A model generated the notes under the pieces. The model was not told where the DNA came from, made no database searches, and saw nothing but the letters and a program-made list of their open reading frames with translations. Both the position numbers and the translations under genes were made by a program. Positions 5,396 through 12,532 of a stretch of DNA of 20,642 nucleotides are shown here, one piece after another (within the stretch, counting starts at the first letter, position 1; each line of letters begins with the position of its first letter). Location: assembly GCA_013287095.1 (NCBI GenBank), contig JABDEJ010000042.1:1-20642 (forward strand). The letters run 5' to 3'. The DNA is from Bacteroidota bacterium (GTDB lineage Bacteria; Bacteroidota; Bacteroidia; CAILMK01).

Positions 5396-8300
5396 ATGAA
5401 AAAAATTCTTGGTTTAGATCTTGGTACTACGTCCATAGGGTGGGCTTTAGTCAATGAAGCTGAAACTGAAAACGAACTGTCCTCAATTATAAAAATTGGG
5501 GTAAGGGTAAATCCTCTTTCAACAGATGAACAGACCAATTTTGAAAAAGGAAAACCTATAACAATAAATGCTGACCGTACATTAAAACGCAGTGCAAGGC
5601 GGAATCTACAGAGGTATAAGCAACGGAGAGAAAACCTGATTAATGTATTAAAAAAAAACGGCCTCATTAATGAGGATACAATTTTAACTGAGACAGAAAA
5701 ACATTCGACACATACTACTTATGCTTTACGTTCACTGGCGGCTACCGAAGAAATTAATAAAGAAGCATTTGTTCGTGTCCTATTGATGATCAATAAAAAA
5801 AGAGGTTATAAAAGTAGCCGAAAAGTAAAAAATGAAGAAGATGGACAAGCAATTGACGGCATGTCAGTTGCTAAAAGATTATACGAAGAAAACCTAACAC
5901 CCGGTCAGCTATGCTATACTTTGTTAAAGGATGGAAAGAAATTTATACCCGATTTTTACCGTTCCGATTTAAACACAGAACTAGAAAAAATATGGAATTT
6001 TCAAAAGCAGTTTTACCCGGAAATCCTTACCTATGACTTCAAAAAAGAAATCCAAGGAAAAGGTCTAAGAGTTACATCTGCAATCTTTTGGAACAAATAT
6101 GGTTTCAATACTTCCGAAAACAAAGGAAGCCGGGAAGAAAAAAAACAAAGGGCTTATCAATGGCGAAGCCAGGCAATTGATACACAACTCAATAAAGAAG
6201 AAGTTGCTACTGTAATCTCAGATGTCAATGGGAATATCAATAATTCAAGTGGATACCTGGGCGCTATTGGTGACCGGAGCAAAGAACTTTATTTTAATAA
6301 GGAAACAGTTGGCCAATATCTTTATAAACAATTGAAAGAGAACTTTCATTCACGTATGAAAAACCAGGTCTTTTACCGACAGGATTATCTCGACGAGTTT
6401 GAAATAATATGGGAAACCCAAGCGAGGTTTCACAAAGAATTGACCCCAATCTTAAAAGAAGAAGTAAGGGACATTGTAATATTCTATCAGCGAAAGTTAC
6501 GGTCTCAAAAAGGATTAATCAGCTTCTGCGAATTTGAAAATAAAAAAATAGAAATTGAAAAAGAGGGAAAAAAGGTGACCAAGACCATTGGATACAAAGT
6601 GGTTCCAAAATCATCGCCTCTCTTTCAGGAATTCAAAATATGGCAAAACCTAAATAGCATTTTGCTTAGCAATAAAACCAATAAAGAAGAAAAAATCACC
6701 CTTGATTTAGAAGAGAAACAACTGCTTTTTGATGAACTAAACATAAAAGGCAATCTTAACAAAGAAAAAATCCTCTCTTTGCTGGGAAATGATTTCAAAA
6801 CCTGGGACCTTAATTTTAGCAAGATTGAGGGGAACCGTACAAATCAATCTTTATACGAAGGTTACCTAAAGATAATGGAAAACGATGGTTATGATCTAAA
6901 GCAGGTTTTTAAAATAAAAAGCAAGAAAGACGAAGTAGAACTGAATGATTTAAGTATGCCTGCTTTAGAAATTAAAGAAATTGTTAGTTCAGCACTTAAA
7001 AATCTATCCATAAACACTGACATCCTTGAGTTTAATGCCGAATTGGACGGAAAGGCATTTGAGCGACAAAATTCTTATCAGCTATGGCATTTGCTTTATT
7101 CATACGAAGGAGATGGGTCAAAGTCAGGCAACGATAAACTATGCGAACTGCTAAAAACAAAATTTGGTTTTGCACAAGCTCACTCCAATATTTTGGCAAA
7201 TATTCCTCTATCTGATGATTATGGGAATTTGAGCGCAAAGGCAATCAGGAAAATTTTTCCGTTCCTTAAAGATAACAGATATGATGAGGCTTGCGCATTG
7301 GCTGGATACAACCATTCTTCTTCTTTGACAAAAGAAGAAAATGATAGCCGCATATTGAAAGGAAGGCTGGAAATATTGCCAAAGAACAGTCTTCGTAACC
7401 CAGTTGTAGAAAAAATCCTTAATCAAATGGTCAATGTAATAAACGTAATTATTGATGACCCAAGCCTTGGCAAACCTGACGAAATAAGAATTGAACTTGC
7501 GAGAGAACTTAAAAAGAATGCCAAAGAGCGGGAAGAAATGACAAAACAAATTAATACTGCCACAATAGAACATGACAAAATCAGGCAAATCCTCATGAAT
7601 GAGGATGGTATTCAAAACCCAACCCGAAATGACATTATCCGGTTTAAACTTTATCAGGAGCTAAGAAACAATGGGTACAAAACACTCTATTCAAACACCT
7701 ATATACAAAGGGAAATGCTATTCTCTAAAGAATTTGATATAGACCACATTATACCCCAGGCTTTGTTGTTTGATGATAGTTTCTCTAATAAGACTTTGTG
7801 CGTAAGACAGGAAAACCTGGATAAAAGTAACAAATGCGCCAGTGATTATATTGAGGCACTTGGCCTAGACAATCTAAATGCGTTTCTGAACCGGGTTGAA
7901 ACGCTGTATGGGTACAATGTAAAAAGCGCAGGCGAAGGAATAAGTAAGGCTAAATACAAAAAACTTCTTATGAAAGAAGAAGAAATTGGAAAGGGGTTCA
8001 TCGAACGCGATTTAAGGGATAGCCAATATATAGCAAAGAAAGCCAGGCAAATGCTCCAGGAAATTTGCAGGAATGTAAATAGCACTACCGGAAGCGTTAC
8101 TGACCGATTGCGTGAAGATTGGAATCTTGTAAACGTGATGCAGGAACTCAATATGGACAAATATCGCAAACTGGGCTTGACTGAAAGGATTGAGAAGAAG
8201 GATGGTGGTACAAAGGAAAGGATTATGGACTGGAGCAAACGCAATGATCACCGCCATCATGCAATGGACGCACTGACTGTTGCATTTACAAAACATAGCC

Positions 8301-9601
8301 ACATACAATACCTTAATAACCTGAATGCAAGAAAAATAGAAGACAAAAAGGGAAAAGAAATCTATGGAATAGAACAAAAGGAAACCTATATCGAAATAGA
8401 TGAAAACGGGAATAGAAAAAGGAAATTTAAACCACCTTCAAATAACTTCAGGGTTGAGGCAAAAGCACATCTCGAAAACATCTTTATATCATTTAAGGCC
8501 AAGAATAAAGTATTTACTAAAAACAAAAACAGATTTAAAACCAAAACAGGAGAACACAGCAAAACTGAACTTACGCCTCGTGGACAATTGCACAAAGAAA
8601 CCGTATATGGAAGGATAAAACAATATGTAACTAAAGAAGAGAGAGTAGGTGTAAAGTTTGATGAACAAACCATTTTGAAAGTTGCATCAGCAAAGTACCG
8701 TATTGCCCTTCTCAAAAGACTTCAGGAAAACACGAATGATCCTAAGAAAGCCTTTACGGGGAAAAACAGCCTTGCGAATAACCCAATATATCTGGATGAA
8801 ACAAATCTTGTTAGTGTTCCAGAAAAGATAAAATTAGCTTGGATGGAAGACCAGCTTACCATCCGCAAAGAAATAACTCCATCCAATTTCACTGACTATA
8901 AAGACATTGAAAAAGTAATAGACCCTATTGTAAGAAAATTACTTCAGAAAAGGCTGGAAGATATGGGCAATGCTAAAGACGCCTTCTCTAACTTAGATAT
9001 AAACCCGATCTGGCTTAATTATGAAAAAGGTATTGCGGTGAAACGAGCAAATATTACCGGAGTATCAACGGCTGAGGCCCTTCACCACAAAAAAGACCAT
9101 TTTGGCAAAGTTATTCTTGATGAAAATGGGGATAAAATAGCAGTGGATTTTGTAAGTACCGGAAATAACCACCATGTTGCAATATACAGGGATGAAGCAG
9201 GGAACCTACAAGAACAACCCGTTTCATTTTACGAAGCCATACATAGGGTCAATGAAGGTCTACCAATTATTGAAAAGACATTTAACCAATCATTTGGTTG
9301 GTCGTTTTTATTCTCGATGAAACAAAATGAATATTTTGTATTCCCTAATGACGAATTTGAGCCAACAGAATCATTTTTGAGAAACTCTGAAAACAATAAA
9401 TTAATTAGCCCATATTTGTTTAGGGTGCAAAAAATTACACCTAAAGATTATTTTTTTCGTCACCATTTAGAAACCAGCGTAGAAGATAAAAAACAATTGC
9501 AAAATACAGCGTATAAGAGGGCCGGATTAAATGGGATTAAAGGGATTATTAAAATCCGAATTAATCACATTGGACAAATAGTCCATGTTGGCGAATATTA
9601 A
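5396..9601 (+). CDS. cas9: CRISPR-associated endonuclease Cas9, type II-C
   Basis: This 1401-residue effector uses a crRNA:tracrRNA pair to cut double-stranded DNA. Domains in order: RuvC-I GLDLGTTSIGWA with D8; an arginine-rich bridge helix at about 62-90 (RTLKRSARRNLQRYKQRREN); the REC lobe; RuvC-II IRIELARE with E700; HNH with FDIDHIIPQ (D783, H784) and N807; RuvC-III HHAMDA with H955 and D958; and a long PAM-interacting C-terminus ending near HVGEY. All expected catalytic residues are present. Canonical II-C proteins are about 1000-1100 residues, but about 1400 is usual for Bacteroidetes members. No csn2 or cas4 is nearby, which supports II-C. The ATG at 5396 places D8 normally. The tracrRNA diverges from its 5' end. 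The cas1 start once followed at once (stub at 9602), and cas1 now begins 855 nt downstream because of an insertion. Confidence 0.97.
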   Translation: MKKILGLDLGTTSIGWALVNEAETENELSSIIKIGVRVNPLSTDEQTNFEKGKPITINADRTLKRSARRNLQRYKQRRENLINVLKKNGLINEDTILTETEKHSTHTTYALRSLAATEEINKEAFVRVLLMINKKRGYKSSRKVKNEEDGQAIDGMSVAKRLYEENLTPGQLCYTLLKDGKKFIPDFYRSDLNTELEKIWNFQKQFYPEILTYDFKKEIQGKGLRVTSAIFWNKYGFNTSENKGSREEKKQRAYQWRSQAIDTQLNKEEVATVISDVNGNINNSSGYLGAIGDRSKELYFNKETVGQYLYKQLKENFHSRMKNQVFYRQDYLDEFEIIWETQARFHKELTPILKEEVRDIVIFYQRKLRSQKGLISFCEFENKKIEIEKEGKKVTKTIGYKVVPKSSPLFQEFKIWQNLNSILLSNKTNKEEKITLDLEEKQLLFDELNIKGNLNKEKILSLLGNDFKTWDLNFSKIEGNRTNQSLYEGYLKIMENDGYDLKQVFKIKSKKDEVELNDLSMPALEIKEIVSSALKNLSINTDILEFNAELDGKAFERQNSYQLWHLLYSYEGDGSKSGNDKLCELLKTKFGFAQAHSNILANIPLSDDYGNLSAKAIRKIFPFLKDNRYDEACALAGYNHSSSLTKEENDSRILKGRLEILPKNSLRNPVVEKILNQMVNVINVIIDDPSLGKPDEIRIELARELKKNAKEREEMTKQINTATIEHDKIRQILMNEDGIQNPTRNDIIRFKLYQELRNNGYKTLYSNTYIQREMLFSKEFDIDHIIPQALLFDDSFSNKTLCVRQENLDKSNKCASDYIEALGLDNLNAFLNRVETLYGYNVKSAGEGISKAKYKKLLMKEEEIGKGFIERDLRDSQYIAKKARQMLQEICRNVNSTTGSVTDRLREDWNLVNVMQELNMDKYRKLGLTERIEKKDGGTKERIMDWSKRNDHRHHAMDALTVAFTKHSHIQYLNNLNARKIEDKKGKEIYGIEQKETYIEIDENGNRKRKFKPPSNNFRVEAKAHLENIFISFKAKNKVFTKNKNRFKTKTGEHSKTELTPRGQLHKETVYGRIKQYVTKEERVGVKFDEQTILKVASAKYRIALLKRLQENTNDPKKAFTGKNSLANNPIYLDETNLVSVPEKIKLAWMEDQLTIRKEITPSNFTDYKDIEKVIDPIVRKLLQKRLEDMGNAKDAFSNLDINPIWLNYEKGIAVKRANITGVSTAEALHHKKDHFGKVILDENGDKIAVDFVSTGNNHHVAIYRDEAGNLQEQPVSFYEAIHRVNEGLPIIEKTFNQSFGWSFLFSMKQNEYFVFPNDEFEPTESFLRNSENNKLISPYLFRVQKITPKDYFFRHHLETSVEDKKQLQNTAYKRAGLNGIKGIIKIRINHIGQIVHVGEY

Positions 9602-9653
9602 AAAATCATGATCAAACGCCCCCCTATTTCGGAAACCCGGCCTACCTGAAAAC
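9602..9653 (+). pseudogene. Duplicated, decayed 5' end of cas1
   Basis: The 52 nt right after the cas9 stop match the bases around the intact cas1 start (10451-10503), from the A-run before ATG through CTGAAAAC. It has a few substitutions and a one-base deletion in the C-run after ATGATCAAACGC. That shift makes the stub read MIKRPPISETRPT and stop. The match ends exactly where the first direct repeat begins. It is best read as the left copy of a target-site duplication. Confidence 0.85.
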
Positions 9654-9864
9654 GACCTCACCCCGGCCCTCTCCTCCAGGAGAGGGGGCAGTAGCCTGAT
9701 AGTTTAATAATGATAGTTAACTTTGACACACATATATAGGATTGATGAAAAAAGCTAAATATTTGAACAGCCCCAAATCGCGGATAGAGCGGCAAGTCAT
9801 TCTCTTTGAGGAGTTCCTTGCGGAATCGTAGCAAGGAATGAATTATTTAGGATGAGATAAAAAA
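9654..9864 (+). repeat. Direct repeat, left copy (palindrome plus about 170 bp)
   Basis: It begins GACCTCACCCCGGCCCTCTC and runs to just before the DUF559 start. It matches 10243-10452 at roughly 85% by eye with almost no gaps, including GTTTAATAATGATAGTTAAC (9702-9721) without change. The last 50 or so bases, with a hairpin TTCCTTGC (9814-9821)/GCAAGGAA (9831-9838), are nearly identical in both copies. A 28-codon open frame (9745-9831, MKKAKY..EEFLAES) is kept in both copies but with many amino-acid changes. Confidence 0.88.
9667..9686. repeat. Palindromic element copy 1 (non-coding)
   Basis: CCCTCTCCT-CC-AGGAGAGGG has perfect 9-bp arms and is preceded by CCTCACCCCGG. It heads the left direct repeat and is not within a gene. 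Confidence 0.9.
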
Positions 9865-9874
9865 GACATTACAC

Positions 9875-10288
9875 ATGGCAACGCACGAAGAAAACCTTTT
9901 CAATAATGCTTCGGGAAAGCAGTTCGAGTATGGCAGGGCGCTGCGGCAAAACCTAACCCCGGCAGAGTTTGTGCTGTGGGAAAAACTGAGGAGCAGGAGA
10001 CTCGGCGGTTTTAAGTTCAGGAGGCAACACCCCATAGATAAATACATCGCTGATTTCTATTGTCATGAGGCGAGGCTGGTAGTTGAAGTTGATGGGGGAA
10101 TCCATACCATAAAAATGAACAAGGAATATGATATAGAAAGGGACAATGTCCTTGATAAACTCGGAATTACTACTATAAGGTTTACTAATGGGGAAGTGAT
10201 TGGTGATATGGTGAATGTGCTTGAAAGGATTCTTGGTTATTTGACCTCACCCCGGCCCTCTCCTTTAGGAGAGGGGGAAGGAGCCTAA
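9875..10288 (+). CDS. DUF559 domain endonuclease (Vsr/PD-(D/E)XK-like)
   Basis: This 137-residue protein carries the DUF559 core: EYGRALRQNLTPAEFVLWEK (18-37), GFKFRRQHPIDKYIADFYC (45-63) and RLVVEVDGGIH (67-77), then an RD..L..LGI..IRFTN helix-strand (89-105). D60, E71 and D73 with H77 are the likely metal-binding set of a Vsr-like restriction-endonuclease fold. The family is common, probably nicks or cuts DNA, and its biological role is unproven. The last 15 residues (TSPRPSPLGEGEGA) are not family sequence: they are the translation of a GC-rich palindrome, so an insertion or junction supplied the stop. It sits between two long direct repeats inside the cas operon and is not a known Cas accessory gene. 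Confidence 0.88.
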   Translation: MATHEENLFNNASGKQFEYGRALRQNLTPAEFVLWEKLRSRRLGGFKFRRQHPIDKYIADFYCHEARLVVEVDGGIHTIKMNKEYDIERDNVLDKLGITTIRFTNGEVIGDMVNVLERILGYLTSPRPSPLGEGEGA

Positions 10289-10452
10289 CAGTTTAATAAT
10301 GATAGTTAACTTCGACATAAGTATAAAAATGATGAGAAAAGCTAAATACGTTAACGACCTCAAATCTGGGATAGAGCTGCAAGTCCTTCTCCTCAAGGAG
10401 TTCCTTGCGGAATCGTAGCAAGGAATGAATTATTTAGGATGAGGTAAAAAAA
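10243..10452 (+). repeat. Direct repeat, right copy
   Basis: It begins in the DUF559 C-terminus with GACCTCACCCCGGCCCTCTC and ends just before the cas1 ATG. It carries the same palindrome, the GTTTAATAATGATAGTTAAC segment, the same hairpin (10401-10408 with 10418-10425) and a 28-codon frame (10332-10418) as the left copy. It now forms the leader of cas1. Confidence 0.88.
10256..10275. repeat. Palindromic element copy 2 (translated in DUF559)
   Basis: CCCTCTCCT-TT-AGGAGAGGG with perfect 9-bp arms. It is read as PSPLGEG at the end of the DUF559 protein. Confidence 0.92.
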
Positions 10453-10456
10453 AACC

Positions 10457-11440
10457 ATGATCAAACGCACCCTCTATTTCGGAAACCCTGCATACCTGAA
10501 AACCAGGAACGAGCAAATAGTAGTGCAACTTCCGGGGCCTTCCCCCTCTCCTCAAGGAGAGGGCCGGGGTGAGGTCGAAAGACAAGAAGAAAAAACAATC
10601 CCTATAGAAGATACCGGAGTGGTGATCCTCGACCATCAGCAGGTCACCATCAGTCAAGCTTTGTTGGCAAAACTTATGAAGAATAACGTGGCTGTTATTA
10701 GTTGTGACGACACCCATCACCCTACCGGGCTATTTCTGCCACTTGCAACCAATACCTTACAGAGCATGAGGTTCCGCACACAGATCAATGCCTCAGAGCC
10801 ACTTAAGAAACAGCTTTGGCAGCAGACCATACAGGCCAAGATCAGCAACCAGGCAGCGTTGCTTGACCAATACAGCATCCCCAACAAGAACATGCGCCAA
10901 TGGGCCAAAGAGGTCCGCAGCGGCGACCCCGATAACTACGAGGCACGGGCGGCGGCATACTATTGGAAAAATATATTTGGGAGCGCCTCACCCCCGCCCT
11001 CTCCTGAAGGAGAGGGAGAAAGCGGTGGGCATTTTTTGAGGGACAGGTTCGGTGAACCACCCAACAACATGCTCAACTATAGCTATGCCATTTTGAGGGC
11101 TATAACAGCGCGGGCATTGGTGGGCAGCGGGCTATTGCCAACGCTCGGCATCCACCACCGAAACCAGTACAACGCTTATTGCCTGGCAGATGATATTATG
11201 GAACCCTACAGGCCTTTTGCGGATGCACTGGTGCGGGGCATCCTTGAAAATGAAAGCCCGCTCTTTACGATGGATACAGCCCTTAAAAAGCAACTGCTAA
11301 GCCTGCCAACGATGGATGTGGAAATTGAAGGCAAAACCAGTCCGCTCATGGTAGCCCTTAGCACCACCACGGCCAGCCTCAACGCCTGTTTCGAGAAAAA
11401 AAGAAAAGAAATAGCGTACCCTGTCCTCATTTTTAAATGA
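10457..11440 (+). CDS. cas1: CRISPR-associated endonuclease Cas1, type II, with two in-frame palindrome inserts
   Basis: This 327-residue integrase subunit acts with Cas2 to insert new spacers. Seen: IPIEDTGVVILDHQQVTISQ (48-67), EARAAAYYW with metal ligand E162, GEPPNNMLNYSYAILRA (199-215), LGIHHRNQYN with H233/H234, and DDIMEPYRP with E249, so the active site is complete. Type II Cas1 is usually about 300 residues. The extra length is in two loops with the same odd composition: GPSPSPQGEGRGEV at 27-40 and ASPPPSPEGEGESG at 177-190. Each is the translation of a CCCTCTCCT/AGGAGAGGG palindrome. The first loop lies between N-terminal beta strands, the second just before the FLRDRFGEPPNN motif, both variable in relatives. 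The start follows a GAGG and A-run. A decayed second start lies at 9608. Confidence 0.95.
   Translation: MIKRTLYFGNPAYLKTRNEQIVVQLPGPSPSPQGEGRGEVERQEEKTIPIEDTGVVILDHQQVTISQALLAKLMKNNVAVISCDDTHHPTGLFLPLATNTLQSMRFRTQINASEPLKKQLWQQTIQAKISNQAALLDQYSIPNKNMRQWAKEVRSGDPDNYEARAAAYYWKNIFGSASPPPSPEGEGESGGHFLRDRFGEPPNNMLNYSYAILRAITARALVGSGLLPTLGIHHRNQYNAYCLADDIMEPYRPFADALVRGILENESPLFTMDTALKKQLLSLPTMDVEIEGKTSPLMVALSTTTASLNACFEKKRKEIAYPVLIFK
10544..10563. repeat. Palindromic element copy 3 (inside cas1)
   Basis: CCCTCTCCT-CA-AGGAGAGGG with perfect arms, followed by CCGGGGTGAGG, so this copy keeps the right-hand flank that mirrors the CCTCACCCCGG of the others. It is translated as PSPQGEG in Cas1. Confidence 0.92.
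10997..11016. repeat. Palindromic element copy 4 (inside cas1)
   Basis: CCCTCTCCT-GA-AGGAGAGGG with perfect arms, preceded by CCTCACCCCCG. It is translated as PSPEGEG in Cas1, in the same frame as copies 2 and 3. Confidence 0.92.
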
Positions 11441-11876
<436 letters not shown>

Positions 11877-11916
11877 CTTTGTCCGCAGAAGCCTTGGCGA
11901 AGGTGGAAGGAATTGC

Positions 11917-11949
11917 AAAGGGTTATAAGATTAACCCATATAACCCTTT
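11917..11949. terminator. Hairpin between cas2 and the CRISPR array
   Basis: Perfect 11-bp arms AAAGGGTTATA (11917-11927) and TATAACCCTTT (11939-11949) enclose an 11-nt loop. No long T-run follows, but the place fits a terminator for the cas operon and for an array read from the right. The rest of 11877-12068 shows nothing else recognisable. Confidence 0.5.
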
Positions 11950-12068
11950 ACATATCCTCAATCAAAAAAACGCTGATGTAAACCTTCGATCCGGGCAAAA
12001 TGACTCATTTTTTTTGTTGCGTGAAACCGTTATAAGCAATTGATAATCAAAGAACAAAGCCCTCCTCT

Positions 12069-12269
12069 GTTTATATCAGTCTTGCAAAGAACGGAAATTG
12101 AAAGCAAATCACAACCACTGGCGTTGCGGTCTTTTTCTGTTTTGGGTTTATATCAGTCTTGCAAAGAACGGAAATTGAAAGCAAATCACAACGCGCATTG
12201 GCATGAGGGAAAAACCAAGGATGTTTATATCAGTCTTGCAAAGAACGGAAATTGAAAGCAAATCACAAC
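12069..12269 (-). CRISPR. CRISPR array, type II-C: 3 repeats, 2 spacers
   Basis: Three identical 47-nt repeats lie at 12069-12115, 12146-12192 and 12223-12269, separated by 30-nt spacers at 12116-12145 and 12193-12222. On the plus strand the repeat begins GTTTATATCAGTCTTGC and ends GCAAATCACAAC. Read on the minus strand it begins GTTGTGATTTGCTTTCA, the end that pairs with the tracrRNA antirepeat, so crRNAs are expected from the minus strand, towards cas2. Repeat and spacer lengths are typical of Bacteroidetes II-C systems. The leader would then be right of 12269, where dispersed repeats now lie. I recognise neither spacer. Confidence 0.97.
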
Positions 12270-12273
12270 TGGT

Positions 12274-12361
12274 CGCGTCAGCCAATTCGTAATTCCCTGT
12301 CTGCCGACAGGCAGGCTAATTCATAATTCCCGCGCGAAAGCACCATTTGGTGCGGGTGGGC
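12274..12361. repeat. Mosaic of small intergenic repeats next to the array
   Basis: 12274-12296 repeats 5031-5053 with one mismatch in 23. 12296-12315 is a near-palindrome (CCTGTCTGCC-GACAGGCAGG). 12340-12353 is a hairpin GCACC-ATTT-GGTGC. No gene is seen between the array and the tolC-like gene. Confidence 0.6.
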
Positions 12362-12393
12362 GTAATTTTCAATTGTCGTACTAATGAACCTCT

Positions 12394-12490
12394 TATAACG
12401 TTAGATGTACTAATTTGATTTCAGAGTCGTTGACTTTTGAAAAGTCAATGACTCTGATACTGACGCGCGCGCTATAACGTTAGATGTACT
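12394..12490. repeat. Palindrome bracketed by an 18-bp direct repeat
   Basis: TATAACGTTAGATGTACT occurs at 12394-12411 and again at 12473-12490. Between them, 12421-12457 is a 37-nt near-perfect palindrome with 18-nt arms beginning TCAGAGTC and ending GACTCTGA, with one G/A difference between arms. It could be a small element with flanking repeats, or a paired operator upstream of the tolC-like gene. Confidence 0.7.
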
Positions 12491-12498
12491 TATATTTG
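12491..12498 (+). promoter_or_regulatory. -7 box (TATATTTG) upstream of the TolC-family gene
   Basis: TATATTTG matches TAnnTTTG and lies 34 nt before the ATG at 12533, directly after the second 18-bp direct repeat. No clear -33 TTTG is visible. Confidence 0.45.
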
Positions 12499-12532
12499 AA
12501 TCAGTAAGAAAGGTTAAACACACTTAAACACC

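Larger units (their letters stand above)
9654..10452 (+). mobile_element. Putative composite element: direct repeat - DUF559 gene - direct repeat
   Basis: Two direct repeats of about 210 bp (9654-9864 and 10243-10452) flank the DUF559 nuclease gene. Outside them lie two copies of the same 52-53 bp of cas1 start (9602-9653 decayed, 10451-10503 intact). Direct terminal repeats plus a target duplication are the layout of an inserted element. The right-hand target copy supplies cas1 with its ATG, so the gene survived. No transposase other than the DUF559 protein is inside, so the mechanism is unknown. It could also be a chain of unequal duplications. Confidence 0.6.

Noticed and set aside
9608..9649. 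A short peptide gene starting at the ATG right after cas9
   Set aside because: It is the frameshifted duplicate of the cas1 start, stops after 13 codons, and has no independent support.
9875..10288. DUF559 protein as a Cas4-like or other accessory adaptation nuclease
   Set aside because: It lacks Cas4 cysteines and RecB motifs, and the flanking repeats and cas1 stub point to a later insertion rather than an original cas gene.
11992..12068. A degenerate fourth CRISPR repeat left of the array
   Set aside because: At the expected 77-nt period there is no alignment beyond a short ATCAAAGAACAAAG likeness.
12040..12255. A 71-codon open frame across the CRISPR array
   Set aside because: It is a by-product of the repeated sequence. 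The repeats and spacers explain it, and the protein repeats itself at the 47+30 nt period.
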